Positions 1 to 8,235 of a DNA stretch of 64,000 nt are shown piece after piece. Position 1 is the first letter of the stretch; each line of letters starts with the position of its first letter. A program made the position numbers and the translations under genes. Where the stretch lies: NCBI RefSeq assembly GCF_016428585.1, contig NZ_JAELVR010000001.1:528670-592669 (forward strand), given 5' to 3'. The DNA is from Sedimentitalea arenosa. Lineage in GTDB: Bacteria; Pseudomonadota; Alphaproteobacteria; Rhodobacterales; Rhodobacteraceae. Under the pieces are notes generated by a model. The model did not search any database and was not told the origin of the DNA. It saw nothing but the letters and a program-made list of their open reading frames with translations.

Positions 1-68
1 CCGTCCACTGCGCGATGCAGCAGGGTGATGCCTTGAAAGGACAGGGACAGCGCGAAATTTGGTTTCAT
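1..68 (-). CDS. 5' end of an unidentified gene, cut by window edge
   Basis: An open frame on the minus strand starts at an ATG (66-68) and runs off the left edge. Its 22 visible codons read MKPNFALSLSFQGITLLHRA and then VD, an alternating hydrophobic and polar pattern typical of a real protein start. It would be divergent from the SIMPL gene at 213, with the 69-212 interval as shared promoter region. No clear Shine-Dalgarno precedes it. Function cannot be assigned from 22 residues. It could still be a chance frame. Confidence 0.5.
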   Translation of the reverse strand, partial: MKPNFALSLSFQGITLLHRAVD

Positions 69-212
69 TCAGCCGGGTTCGAAACAGAGCGCAAACATGC
101 GCGAAGTCTAATGCAGCCGTTCACCAAGGGAAAGCGAAAGACAAATTCATGCCTTGCCGATCTGGGTCGCCGACGAGCACAGTGCAGAGACATGATCGAG
201 AGGAGCAGGAAT

Positions 213-920
213 ATGGGTCTGAAACCACGTGATTTGCTGGCCAGTGCACTGATAAGTCTGGCCCTTGCGGCCCCGGCATGGGCCGATTCCGATGAGCGGC
301 GTATTGCCGTTACGGGCGAGGGCCGCGTCGAAGCGGTGCCCGACATGGCGAGCGTGACGTTGGGTGTGACCAACGAGGCGGAGGAGGCCGGGGATGCGAT
401 GCAGGCCACGTCCGACGCGGTGTGGCGAATCCTCGATCGCCTGACAGAAATGGGACTGGAATCGCGCGACGTTCAGACCAGCCGCTTCGCGCTCTCCCCG
501 GTCTGGTCGAGACGGACGGAGTCAGACAGCGATCGACCGCGCATCACCGGCTTTACTGCCAGCAACATGGTCATGGTTCGGGTTCGGGATCTCGACCGAC
601 TGGGCGCGCTGCTGGATGCGGTCGTTTCCGATGGGGCCAACGATTTCAATGGCCTGTCCTTTGGAGTTCAGGAGTCGGATGCACTCCAAGACGAGGCGCT
701 GGCCGCTGCGGTCGCCGACGCGACGAAGAAAGCGCGACTGCTGACGGACGCCGCTGGTGTGACGCTTGGTCCGGTGGTCTCGATCACCGAGCAGGGCAGC
801 GGCGCACCGCGCCCGATGATGATGGAGATGGCTGCCGCGCGCGACTCAGGTGCACCGGTCGCCGCCGGCGAGGTCACTCTGTCGGCCTCGGTCTCGATGG
901 TTTTCGCCATCGAAGACTGA
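213..920 (+). CDS. SIMPL domain (DUF541) periplasmic protein
   Basis: This 235-residue protein has a Sec-type signal peptide (residues 1-24, cleavage after AWA) followed by one SIMPL/DUF541 domain. The family hallmark is visible at the start of the mature part (RRIAVTGEGRVEAVPDMASV), and so is the C-terminal GEVTLSASVSMVF strand. Family members are periplasmic or surface oligomers without a defined enzymatic role; some have been linked to oxidative stress. The ATG at 213 is chosen because AGGAGCAGGA lies just upstream and the signal peptide starts there. The frame stays open upstream to position 15, but that part does not look like protein. It is convergent with metY. Confidence 0.85.
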   Translation: MGLKPRDLLASALISLALAAPAWADSDERRIAVTGEGRVEAVPDMASVTLGVTNEAEEAGDAMQATSDAVWRILDRLTEMGLESRDVQTSRFALSPVWSRRTESDSDRPRITGFTASNMVMVRVRDLDRLGALLDAVVSDGANDFNGLSFGVQESDALQDEALAAAVADATKKARLLTDAAGVTLGPVVSITEQGSGAPRPMMMEMAAARDSGAPVAAGEVTLSASVSMVFAIED

Positions 921-926
921 CGGTCG

Positions 927-948
927 GGGGCCGCGAGGAAGCGGCCCC
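927..948. terminator. hairpin between SIMPL gene and metY
   Basis: A perfect 8-bp inverted repeat, GGGGCCGC (927-934) and GCGGCCCC (941-948), with a 6-nt loop lies between two convergent stop codons. It has no T-run, so it may act as a bidirectional barrier or an mRNA 3'-end stabiliser more than a classical intrinsic terminator. Confidence 0.55.
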
Positions 949-958
949 ATCCATTGGG

Positions 959-2251
959 TCAGCTGCTGGCCTTGGCCAGCGCCTGGTCGAGATCGGCGAT
1001 AAGATCATACGCGTCCTCGATCCCGATCGAGATTCGCACCATGTTCGGTCCCGCGCCAGCGGCTTCCTGCTGCTCGGGCGTCAACTGACGGTGCGTGGTG
1101 CTGGCGGAATGGATCACCAGCGACCGCGTGTCGCCCAGGTTGGCGACGTGGCTGAAGATTTCCAGCGCATTCACCAGTTTGACGCAGGCATCATAGCCGC
1201 CCTTGACCGCGAAGGTGAACAGACCGCCCGCGCCCTTGGGGCAGATCGTCTTGACGCGGTCGAAATAGGGAGAGGACTCCAGCCCGGCATACGTCACGGA
1301 CTCGACTCGCGGATCGCTTTCGAGCCAGGTCGCCACCTTTTCGGCGTTCTCGACATGGCGCTGCATCCGCAGGCTCAGCGTTTCGATACCCATCAGCGTG
1401 TAGTGCGCCGCCTGCGGATTCATGGTCATCCCGAGGTCACGCAGGCCGATGGCGATCCCGTGGAATGTGAAGGCGAGGGGGCCGAAAGTCTCGTGGAATT
1501 TCAGACCGTGATAGGCGGGTTCCGGCGCGCTCAGAGAGGGAAACTTGTCGTTCGCGGACCAGTCGAACTTGCCCGAATCCACGATGCAGCCGCCGGTGAC
1601 GGTTCCGTTTCCGGTCAGGTACTTGGTGGTCGAATGCACGACCAGGGTCGCGCCGTGTTCAATCGGGCGGCAGAGGTAAGGGGTGGCGCTCGTGTTGTCG
1701 ACGATCAGCGGAATGCCGGCGGCATCCGCGATGCCCGCAATCGCGTCCAGATCGGTGATGTAACCGCCGGGATTGGCGATGGATTCACAGAACACGGCGC
1801 GCGTGTTGTCGTCGATCGCCGCCTTGACCGCATCGAGATCGTCGAAATCGACGAACTTGGCTGACCAACCGAACCGCTTGATGGTCTGGCTGAACTGCGT
1901 GACGGTGCCGCCATAGAGCCGTGTCGAGGCGACGATGTTCATGCCGGGCTGCATCAGCGCGAACAGCGCCATGATCTGAGCGGCATGGCCCGACGAACAG
2001 CAAACCGCGCCGACGCCACCTTCGAGCGTCGCAAGTCTTTCCTGCAGCACGGCGACCGTCGGGTTGGTCAGACGCGAATAGATATAGCCGACTTCCTGCA
2101 GGTTGAAGAGTGCGGCGGCGTGATCGGCATCCCGGAACACGTAGGCCGTCGTCTGGTAGATCGGCGTTTGCCGCGCGCCGGTCGCCGGATCGGGGCGGGC
2201 CCCGGCATGGATCTGAAGCGTGTCAAAGCCGTAGGTGGGGCCATCGGTCAT
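959..2251 (-). CDS. metY: O-acetylhomoserine sulfhydrylase (MetY family)
   Basis: This PLP enzyme of the Cys/Met metabolism family makes homocysteine from O-acetylhomoserine and sulfide in the cytoplasm. The 430-residue length is right for MetY and longer than MetB/MetC. Visible features are the N-terminal TLQIHAG motif, the cofactor-binding YSRLTNPT (58-65), SSGHAAQ (86-92), the aspartate stacking on PLP in LIVDNT (182-187), and the Schiff-base lysine K210 in VVHSTTKYLTGNGT. GGGAGA precedes the ATG at 2251. It is monocistronic, with its promoter in the 192-bp gap shared with the gene at 2444. A related O-succinylhomoserine or Cys-gamma-lyase activity is less likely because of the long MetY-type insertion at residues 225-255. 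Confidence 0.92.
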   Translation of the reverse strand: MTDGPTYGFDTLQIHAGARPDPATGARQTPIYQTTAYVFRDADHAAALFNLQEVGYIYSRLTNPTVAVLQERLATLEGGVGAVCCSSGHAAQIMALFALMQPGMNIVASTRLYGGTVTQFSQTIKRFGWSAKFVDFDDLDAVKAAIDDNTRAVFCESIANPGGYITDLDAIAGIADAAGIPLIVDNTSATPYLCRPIEHGATLVVHSTTKYLTGNGTVTGGCIVDSGKFDWSANDKFPSLSAPEPAYHGLKFHETFGPLAFTFHGIAIGLRDLGMTMNPQAAHYTLMGIETLSLRMQRHVENAEKVATWLESDPRVESVTYAGLESSPYFDRVKTICPKGAGGLFTFAVKGGYDACVKLVNALEIFSHVANLGDTRSLVIHSASTTHRQLTPEQQEAAGAGPNMVRISIGIEDAYDLIADLDQALAKASS

Positions 2252-2387
2252 GGTTTGTCTCTCCCAAAGGTTATCGGTTTCGCCAAGACCTATGCGATTG
2301 GCCCGTGGCTGACAACTGCGTGCATCATCGGCGGCGCGTTGACACGAAATCTAAACGTTTTGCTCGCATGCATTGTTTGCAACTATG

Positions 2388-2416
2388 TTGACAGATAGTC
2401 GTGATCAACATACAAG
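2388..2416 (+). promoter_or_regulatory. candidate promoter with overlapping palindrome
   Basis: A TTGACA hexamer (2388-2393) is followed after 17 bp by TACAAG (2411-2416), about 30 bp before the gene at 2444. An interrupted inverted repeat GTTGA (2387-2391) / TCAAC (2405-2409) overlaps the -35 box and spacer, where a repressor could sit. This is prediction from pattern only. Confidence 0.45.
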
Positions 2417-2443
2417 AAACCTATGTTATAAAAGGAGGCCAAC

Positions 2444-3046
2444 ATGGCCAGAAAGCCAAAGAAAACAGGTTCCGCAGCACCTGAAGTCGCGGACGAACAG
2501 GGCGGCGCGGCGGCACCGAGCCGTCGGCAGGAGAAGCGTCAGCGGATCGCCGAAGCCAACAAGATGACGTTCATCTTGGAAACCGAAGTGCGCAAGTTCA
2601 TGGCCGCGGAAGCCAAGGCCGCCGGCATGGACCTGGCGCCCTATCTGCAGAAGGTGGTCGAAAACCACGTCATGGCCAATGCCCCGGCGGGCGACCCGCT
2701 GGCCGAGCGGCTGCGCGCAAAACGGGCGGTGCTGGACTATGCTGTCGACCTGGCGCGCAAGACCGATGAAGAGGGTGCGTTCGATGAGCATTTCATCGGC
2801 AATGTCTTGAAAAAGGCGGCGCAGGACGAGACCTTCACACGGCTTTACGCGCAGGCCACCAGCACAAATGACGAGAATCCCAAGCGTGCCGCCCGTGCAC
2901 GGGCACCGTTGAATCAGCAGCTGGGACGCCTGATCAAGCGTGCCGCCGGCGCGAGGAGCAAGCGCGACGAAAGCGGCAAGATCATGCGGGCGCAGGTGCA
3001 GGGCGAAATCCTCAGCACCTATACGCTGCTCGACAAGGCCGCCTGA
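2444..3046 (+). CDS. basic hypothetical protein, possible ribbon-helix-helix-like segment
   Basis: This 200-residue soluble protein has a very basic, low-complexity first 38 residues. It is followed by MTFILETEVRKFMAAEAKAA and a helix through about residue 76 that resembles the strand-helix-helix of ribbon-helix-helix DNA-binding proteins. The rest is charged and helical, with another Lys/Arg-rich stretch near residues 146-185. The start has a near-ideal AAAGGAGG Shine-Dalgarno. I do not recognise the family. A DNA- or RNA-associated role is inference from charge and the RHH-like pattern. It stands alone between metY and a convergent gene and has its own promoter and terminator. Confidence 0.8.
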   Translation: MARKPKKTGSAAPEVADEQGGAAAPSRRQEKRQRIAEANKMTFILETEVRKFMAAEAKAAGMDLAPYLQKVVENHVMANAPAGDPLAERLRAKRAVLDYAVDLARKTDEEGAFDEHFIGNVLKKAAQDETFTRLYAQATSTNDENPKRAARARAPLNQQLGRLIKRAAGARSKRDESGKIMRAQVQGEILSTYTLLDKAA

Positions 3047-3076
3047 GGCCGACCTGTAGTCATCGAACTCGGAAAG

Positions 3077-3099
3077 GGGTCGCCGTCACTCGGCGACCC
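3077..3099. terminator. strong hairpin between convergent genes
   Basis: GGGTCGCCG (3077-3085) and CGGCGACCC (3091-3099) form a perfect 9-bp stem with a TCACT loop. ATTCTTTCTT follows on the plus strand. It probably terminates the gene ending at 3046 and may also serve the convergent gene ending at 3120. Confidence 0.75.
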
Positions 3100-3119
3100 A
3101 TTCTTTCTTCGGGGCGGTT

Positions 3120-4124
3120 TCAGCGGATCCAGTAGCCCGCCGCCTTGATCCGGTTGCGGATCGCCTGCTCGCGTCTCGGCAGGGCCGAGCGGTCGAACAT
3201 CGCCCGCAGTTTCGCGCCGCGTCCCTGATAGACCAACCGCCGGATCGGCTCGTGCTGCTTCAGCACCTTCTTGATCCAGTTCGGCGCCGCGACGGTTTCG
3301 AGCGTCTGCACGACATGATCGCTCTCGCGCGCATAGAGCAAAGGGAAGAGTCGGTAATGACAGGTTGTCTCGCCGTCGATCCATCCCGGCGGCATCGCGT
3401 CGCGTCCGCCGCCCATCGCCTGAACGACCAGCGGCAGGGCGATCTGGTCGAGCCAGGGGTAGAGCGTCTGCCCCACAAGTTCCGGCGGTGGATCGTCACG
3501 GATCGACGTGGCATAGTCGTGGAACAGCCGCCCGAACTTGCGCGGGCAGGGCCCGTGGAAGTAACCGGCGTTGAAATAGAGATAGCGCCGCCAATGCCCC
3601 TCGGGCTGGGTGAGGTCGAGGCTGGCGTTGAAGTCCAGGCCGAACCGATCGTAGAGCGCCTTCCAGATCTGCCCATACCCAGGGCCGTAGAGCGTCGGTT
3701 GCGGCCAGGTGCCCTCGCAGCGGGCCGAAGCGCAGGGCCTGTCGAAATCGAAGGGCACGCGCATCAGATCGCCGGTCACCAGCGTGTCCGTGTCGAAGAA
3801 CACGAAGGGTTCACCCTCGGGCAGCAGGGTCAACGCCTCGATCTTGTTGCCTTGCGGATAGGACTCGCCAAAGACACGAGAGTCGAAGGGAAGAACCTCG
3901 GCCTGAAGTCTGGCGAGCGCGGCCAGCACCTCTTGATTGTGTATGGTGGGGTCCTTGGTCCAGAGCGGGCCGTGCGCCGGCATCGCCACGATCAGCCGTC
4001 CCTTGAAGTCTGGTGACATGTGGCGCAGCGACGCCGCGAACAGAAGTGCTTCGTATTGCAGCCGTCCAGTCTGCGCGACGATCAGGACGTTGAACGGTTG
4101 GCGCGCGGCCGGGTTGTCTGCCAT
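3120..4124 (-). CDS. glycosyltransferase-like protein (GT-A type, DxD motif)
   Basis: This 334-residue soluble protein begins with a Rossmann-like strand (FNVLIVAQTGRLQYEALLFA) and carries FVFFDTDTLVTGDL at residues 107-120. The DTD at 111-113 matches the metal- and nucleotide-sugar-binding DxD of GT-A glycosyltransferases, as in GT8-like families. A KIEAL segment just before it and an aromatic-rich middle (YLYFNAGYFHGP) fit the same fold. The C-terminus is basic (residues 285-334), which may favour membrane contact. GGGGAGA precedes the ATG. There is no neighbouring polysaccharide cluster, so donor and acceptor are unknown. The fold call is reasonable and the substrate is open. Confidence 0.72.
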   Translation of the reverse strand: MADNPAARQPFNVLIVAQTGRLQYEALLFAASLRHMSPDFKGRLIVAMPAHGPLWTKDPTIHNQEVLAALARLQAEVLPFDSRVFGESYPQGNKIEALTLLPEGEPFVFFDTDTLVTGDLMRVPFDFDRPCASARCEGTWPQPTLYGPGYGQIWKALYDRFGLDFNASLDLTQPEGHWRRYLYFNAGYFHGPCPRKFGRLFHDYATSIRDDPPPELVGQTLYPWLDQIALPLVVQAMGGGRDAMPPGWIDGETTCHYRLFPLLYARESDHVVQTLETVAAPNWIKKVLKQHEPIRRLVYQGRGAKLRAMFDRSALPRREQAIRNRIKAAGYWIR

Positions 4125-4253
4125 GGTCTCCCCAGATCGGGCTTGCCTGCAGCTCTACTATAGGCTGCGCTTGCGATCCCCAAAACCCGTGAAATGCAGG
4201 GGGCGCTCGATGATCGGTGCAGGTCAGGCGGGCCCACTTTCGAAAATGGACCC

Positions 4254-4273
4254 AAAGGCAGGCTCCCTGCTTT
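4254..4273 (-). terminator. probable terminator after the DapA-like gene
   Basis: Read on the minus strand, AAAGCAGG (4273-4266) can pair with CCTGCCTTT (4262-4254) across a GAG loop, with one bulged base. The hairpin begins directly after the stop codon of the gene at 4275-5228. No long U-tract follows. Confidence 0.45.
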
Positions 4274-4274
4274 C

Positions 4275-5228
4275 CTAGATCTTCAGGCCGCAGTTCTCGA
4301 ACGCCTCGCGGGTACGCTCCTTTTCCGCATCGGTCAATTGCAGAAGCGGCGGGCGAACCGGGCCGCCGACTTGCCCCAATAGCTCCTGCCAGTACTTGCC
4401 ATGTGCCTGCGGCTTGCCGCCGGGACGCGAGGCCTTGAAGGCGTCGCGCACCGGCTGCAGGCTGGCCGACACGGCGCGTGCCTCGTCGAAACGGCCCTCG
4501 AAGGCCAGGCGGGTGTATTCGTTCATCCGCTGGTCGACCTTGCTCTGGATCTGGTAGGGCGGCGAGGAACACAGATAGAGTTTCCAGCCCAGTTCGACGA
4601 TGTTGTCGAGCCATTCGGCCTCGGCCGCGGTCGAGACATGGATCTTGTCGCCGACAAGATGGGTCAGGCGCACATACATGTCGCGCGGGACCGAATACTT
4701 GATCGCAACGATGTTGGGCAATTCCGCCACCCGCGCGCAAAGCTCGGGCGACATCAGGTAGCCGCTGTCCGGATGGCTCCACATCGCGATGCCGATGTCG
4801 ACCTGGTCGCAGATCGTCTTGTAGTAATTGTAGACGGTGTCGTCCGGGTCGGTGACGAAGTGCAGCATCGGAGCATGGACCACGATATAGTCCGCGCCGC
4901 ACGCTTGCGCATGCTTCGCCAGTTCGATCACGGTGTCGAAATTCTGGTCCGAGCAGGACATGATCGTACCGGCCTTGCCGTCGCATTCCTCGACCGCGAT
5001 CTCGAAATTGCGTTTCCGCTCGGTCACCGACATCGAGAAGAACTCGCCCTGCTTGCCGGCAATGAACAGGCCCTGGATGGCCAGGTCATCGATCCAGTGG
5101 CGAATGTTGGCCCGCAGGCCGGCCTCGTTCAGCGAGAAATCGGCGTTGAACGGGTTGAGGGCGGCGGCCCAGATGCCGCGCATGTGATCGCGGGCGTGGT
5201 CCTTGGCGTCGAGTCGGCTGTACTTCAT
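4275..5228 (-). CDS. dihydrodipicolinate synthase family lyase, atypical active site
   Basis: This 317-residue TIM-barrel protein is of the DapA/N-acetylneuraminate lyase superfamily. The Schiff-base lysine is K177 in IVAIKYSVP. Two other usual residues are changed. The G-T-T-G-E loop that binds the keto-acid carboxylate reads GKQGE (58-62), and the position of the catalytic tyrosine in the usual YNVPSRTG stretch reads W in MWSHPDSG (149-156). It is therefore probably not the lysine-pathway DapA but an aldolase or hydratase-aldolase for another 2-oxo acid. Its ATG overlaps the stop of the molybdenum hydroxylase gene (ATGA), so the two are translationally coupled and likely act in one pathway. 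Confidence 0.82.
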   Translation of the reverse strand: MKYSRLDAKDHARDHMRGIWAAALNPFNADFSLNEAGLRANIRHWIDDLAIQGLFIAGKQGEFFSMSVTERKRNFEIAVEECDGKAGTIMSCSDQNFDTVIELAKHAQACGADYIVVHAPMLHFVTDPDDTVYNYYKTICDQVDIGIAMWSHPDSGYLMSPELCARVAELPNIVAIKYSVPRDMYVRLTHLVGDKIHVSTAAEAEWLDNIVELGWKLYLCSSPPYQIQSKVDQRMNEYTRLAFEGRFDEARAVSASLQPVRDAFKASRPGGKPQAHGKYWQELLGQVGGPVRPPLLQLTDAEKERTREAFENCGLKI

Positions 5229-7339
5229 GATGTCTGTCCTGTTCCGGCGGTCTGCATGGCCTGCCAGACCTTGCAGGGGGTGAGTGGCATGGTCAAATCG
5301 GTCACGCCCACGGGGCGCAGGGCGTCGATTGCCGCGTTCAGCAGCGCTGCGGGGGCCACAATCGTGCCGGCCTCGCCGACACCCTTGGCCCCCAGCAGGT
5401 TCATTGGCGAAGCTGACTGGCGGCTCTGCAGGTCGATGGGTGGCAGGTCAGTGGCGCGCGGCATGGCGTAGTCCATGAACGAACCGGTCAAAAGTTGTCC
5501 GTCGGCGTCGAAATGCACCTCCTCCAGCAGCGCCTCGCCCAGACCCTGCGCGAGCCCGCCGAAGATCTGACCGCGCACCAGGGCAGGATTGATCACGGTG
5601 CCGGTATCATCGAGGACGGAGATCCGGTGGGGCGTGATCCGCCCGGTGTCGCGGTCCACGGTGAGCGCGGCGAGACACAGACCAAAGCCCCAAGCCTGGC
5701 CTTCGGCCTCGTAGCGGGTGTCGACCGTGATTGGATAAGGCGCGCCCTTTGCGCGCAAGGCCAGTGCCTTGGCGCAGGCCTCCTGCACCGCGCTGCCGCC
5801 GATGGCGGTGCTGCGGCTGGCCAGCGCCCCGATCCCTTCGGGGCAGGTGCCGGTGTCGCCGTATCGCACGGTGATCGCCGACACCGGCAGGTCGAGCGCA
5901 TCAGCCGCGATCTGGGCGAACGCGGTGCGGCGCCACTGGCCCTGCGCGCTGGACCCGCTGTCAATGGCGGCGCGATCTTCATGCAGCGTCACGCGCGCGC
6001 TTTCCCACCCTTCACCCGAGGGTTCGACATAGAAGGCGACACCGACGCCGGCCAGATCACCGTCCGCGCGCCGGGCATCGCGCCATGCGCGCATCTCGTT
6101 TGCCGTGCCGCTGTCCAGAAGATCCTGCACGGCGGCGGGATAGTCACCGCTGTCCAGCAGGTTGCCGGTGCCTGTGCGATGCGGCAGTCGATCGGGCGCA
6201 AGCAGGTTCCGGCGGCGCAACTCCAAAGGGTCGATCCCGGTGACGCGCGCGGCTTCGTCCACCAGCCGTTCCATCAGGGCATTGGCCTCGGGCCGACCGG
6301 CTCCGCGATAGATGCCGCGTGGCGGTTGGGCGGTCAGCCGGGCCGTGGTCGCGACGTCGAGATCCGCGATGTCATAGGCGCAGGGCAGCACCCGGGCGGC
6401 GTTCCAGGCCGGAATCAGGCCACTGTTGGGCACCCAGTGTCCGAGAGGGGCTTCGATCTCGGCCTTCAGCCCGAGAAATCGCCCGGTGTCGCTCACCGCC
6501 AACTCGCCCCGGCTGGTCAGGCCGCGCCCGTGGGTGGCCGACAGAAACTCTTCCGACCGGGTGGCGCACCACGTCACGTTGCGCTGGTGCCGGAAGGCGG
6601 CCCAGACCGCCAGCACCTCTTCGGGATAGATCGAGCCCTTCATGCCGAAGGCGCCACCGACATCCGGTGCGATCACGCGCAGCCGGTCGGGGGACAGGTC
6701 GAGAATTTTGGCCAACGCGCTGCGGGTACGGTGTGGGGTCTGGGTGGATTGCCAGATCGTGACCGATTCCGTCTCGGGCGCATAGCGTACGGCGATGCTG
6801 CGGGGTTCGAGCGGCGAGGGTGCAAGCACCGGATGCGTGATCGTCACGGACACCACATGGCAGGCTGCTGCAAAGGCGGCGTCGGGGTCGCCGGCGCGCC
6901 AGCGGCGTTCTGCGAGCGGGCCGGCCTCTGCGGCGGGCGAGTCTTCATGATCAAGCGGGATCAGATCGGCGGCGTCCAATGCCTGATCTGCTGTATCCGC
7001 GAGGATCGCCGCGACGGGCTGACCCACGGCATCGATCCGATCGTGGGCCAGAACGGGGAAATCGGGCATTCGATCCAGCGGCAGAACCGGGTTGATCGGC
7101 AGGCGGCCCAGTTCGGCAACGTCCGCGCCGGTGTGGATCGCGGCGATGCCCGGCATCGCGCGCGCGCCCGAAAGATCGCCGATGGAAAGGCGAGAGGCCG
7201 CGACCGGGCTGCGCAGGATGTGCAGCACCAGTGCGTCCGGCAGGGCGATGTCGCCGGTGAACTGACCGGCACCGCGCAGCAGTGCAGTGCCTTCGCGGCT
7301 GGGCACCGATTGCCCTATGTTGGGTGTCCTGTCTGACAT
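5225..7339 (-). CDS. xanthine dehydrogenase family molybdopterin-binding subunit
   Basis: This 704-residue large subunit belongs to the molybdenum hydroxylase (xanthine dehydrogenase/aldehyde oxidase/CoxL) family, which hydroxylates N-heterocycles or aldehydes with water. Visible elements are the N-terminal a/b hammerhead start (REGTALLRGAGQFTGDI), DVGGAFGMKG in the Mo-cofactor region, PPRGIYRGAGRPEA, and the base glutamate E656 in GAKGVGEAGT. It is somewhat shorter than the usual 750-790 residues. No FAD or 2Fe-2S subunit lies next to it, so the electron acceptor is not encoded here. The ATG at 7339 is preferred over a GTG at 7357 because ACGGGGGC precedes it. It heads a two-gene operon with the DapA-like lyase. 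Confidence 0.88.
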   Translation of the reverse strand: MSDRTPNIGQSVPSREGTALLRGAGQFTGDIALPDALVLHILRSPVAASRLSIGDLSGARAMPGIAAIHTGADVAELGRLPINPVLPLDRMPDFPVLAHDRIDAVGQPVAAILADTADQALDAADLIPLDHEDSPAAEAGPLAERRWRAGDPDAAFAAACHVVSVTITHPVLAPSPLEPRSIAVRYAPETESVTIWQSTQTPHRTRSALAKILDLSPDRLRVIAPDVGGAFGMKGSIYPEEVLAVWAAFRHQRNVTWCATRSEEFLSATHGRGLTSRGELAVSDTGRFLGLKAEIEAPLGHWVPNSGLIPAWNAARVLPCAYDIADLDVATTARLTAQPPRGIYRGAGRPEANALMERLVDEAARVTGIDPLELRRRNLLAPDRLPHRTGTGNLLDSGDYPAAVQDLLDSGTANEMRAWRDARRADGDLAGVGVAFYVEPSGEGWESARVTLHEDRAAIDSGSSAQGQWRRTAFAQIAADALDLPVSAITVRYGDTGTCPEGIGALASRSTAIGGSAVQEACAKALALRAKGAPYPITVDTRYEAEGQAWGFGLCLAALTVDRDTGRITPHRISVLDDTGTVINPALVRGQIFGGLAQGLGEALLEEVHFDADGQLLTGSFMDYAMPRATDLPPIDLQSRQSASPMNLLGAKGVGEAGTIVAPAALLNAAIDALRPVGVTDLTMPLTPCKVWQAMQTAGTGQTS

Positions 7340-7378
7340 GAAGCCCCCGTTCAGCACCAGGCAGCTTGACCATGGCAG

Positions 7379-7419
7379 GGATATAATCGCAAATACAAGC
7401 CTGTGATCTGGATATAGTC
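7379..7419. promoter_or_regulatory. spaced direct repeat in divergent promoter region
   Basis: GGATATAATC (7379-7388) and GGATATAGTC (7410-7419) are 9/10 identical and start 31 bp apart, about three helical turns. They lie in the 101-bp gap between the molybdenum hydroxylase gene and the aspartate dehydrogenase-LysR operon. They may be operator half-sites for the LysR regulator encoded by the adjacent gene. Confidence 0.4.
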
Positions 7420-7440
7420 TTGGGGAATAGCAGGGGCGAC

Positions 7441-8235
7441 ATGCAACGTATCGGAATGATCGGCTATGGTGCCGTTGCGGGCTACGTGGCGCGCGAGGCC
7501 GAAAGAAACGGTTTCGAGGTCGCGGCGGTGATCGCGCGGCCGGGACGTGAGGCGGCGGCGCGCGCGGCCTTGGGAGGAGTGACTGTGGTCAACGCTGCGG
7601 CCGACCTGCCCGAGGCGCTCGACGTGGTCGTGGATTGCGCGGGTCATGACGGTGTGCGCGCTCATGGGGCGGATACTCTAGCGCGGGGCCTGCCGCTGGT
7701 CACCGTGTCGGTCGGCGCGCTTGCGGACAACGAGTTGTATGCGGGCCTTACGGCAGCGGCCAAGCGCGGCGGCACTCGGCTGCACCTTGCGACGGGGGCG
7801 ATCGGGGCGCTGGACGCGCTGTCTGCAGCCGCGGCCGGCGATCTGCAAGAGGTCAGCTATACCGGGCGCAAGCCGCCCGCAGGCTGGCGTGGCTCGGCCG
7901 CCGAGGAAGTGCTGGATCTCGACCGGCTCGACGCGCCGGCGGTTCATTTCGAGGGGTCTGCGCGGGACTGCGCGCTGGCTTATCCCAAGAACGCCAACGT
8001 CGCTGCCAGCGTGGCGCTGGCGGGGCTCGGGCTCGATGCGACGAAGGCACGGCTGATCGCCGACCCCACCATCGCGCGCAACATCCACGAGATCACGGCG
8101 TCGGGCGATTTCGGCAGGTTCCGCTTCACGATCGAAGGCATGGGGATGCCGGATAATCCGAAATCCTCGGCGCTCACCGCGATGAGCGTGGTGCGCGCGA
8201 TCCGCAACCGCACCGAGGCGTTGGTGATCGGATGA
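7441..8235 (+). CDS. nadX: L-aspartate dehydrogenase (NadX-type)
   Basis: This 264-residue NAD(P)-dependent amino acid dehydrogenase oxidises L-aspartate to iminoaspartate or the reverse. The N-terminal dinucleotide fold starts RIGMIGYGAVAGYVA. VDCAGHDGVR, LATGAIGALDALSAA and YPKNANVAASVALAGLGLD are family signatures; the last contains the catalytic region. The ATG at 7441 is chosen over an in-frame TTG at 7420 since AGGGG lies 4-8 nt before it. It overlaps the LysR gene by four bases. In NAD synthesis NadX replaces NadB; nadA and nadC are absent here, so a catabolic or transport-linked role with the 3-hydroxyanthranilate dioxygenase nearby is equally possible. Confidence 0.88.
   Translation: MQRIGMIGYGAVAGYVAREAERNGFEVAAVIARPGREAAARAALGGVTVVNAAADLPEALDVVVDCAGHDGVRAHGADTLARGLPLVTVSVGALADNELYAGLTAAAKRGGTRLHLATGAIGALDALSAAAAGDLQEVSYTGRKPPAGWRGSAAEEVLDLDRLDAPAVHFEGSARDCALAYPKNANVAASVALAGLGLDATKARLIADPTIARNIHEITASGDFGRFRFTIEGMGMPDNPKSSALTAMSVVRAIRNRTEALVIG

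Noticed and set aside
5288..5295. TGGTCAAA in the molybdenum hydroxylase gene as a RutR site
   Set aside because: It is only a half-site inside coding sequence with no matching left half.
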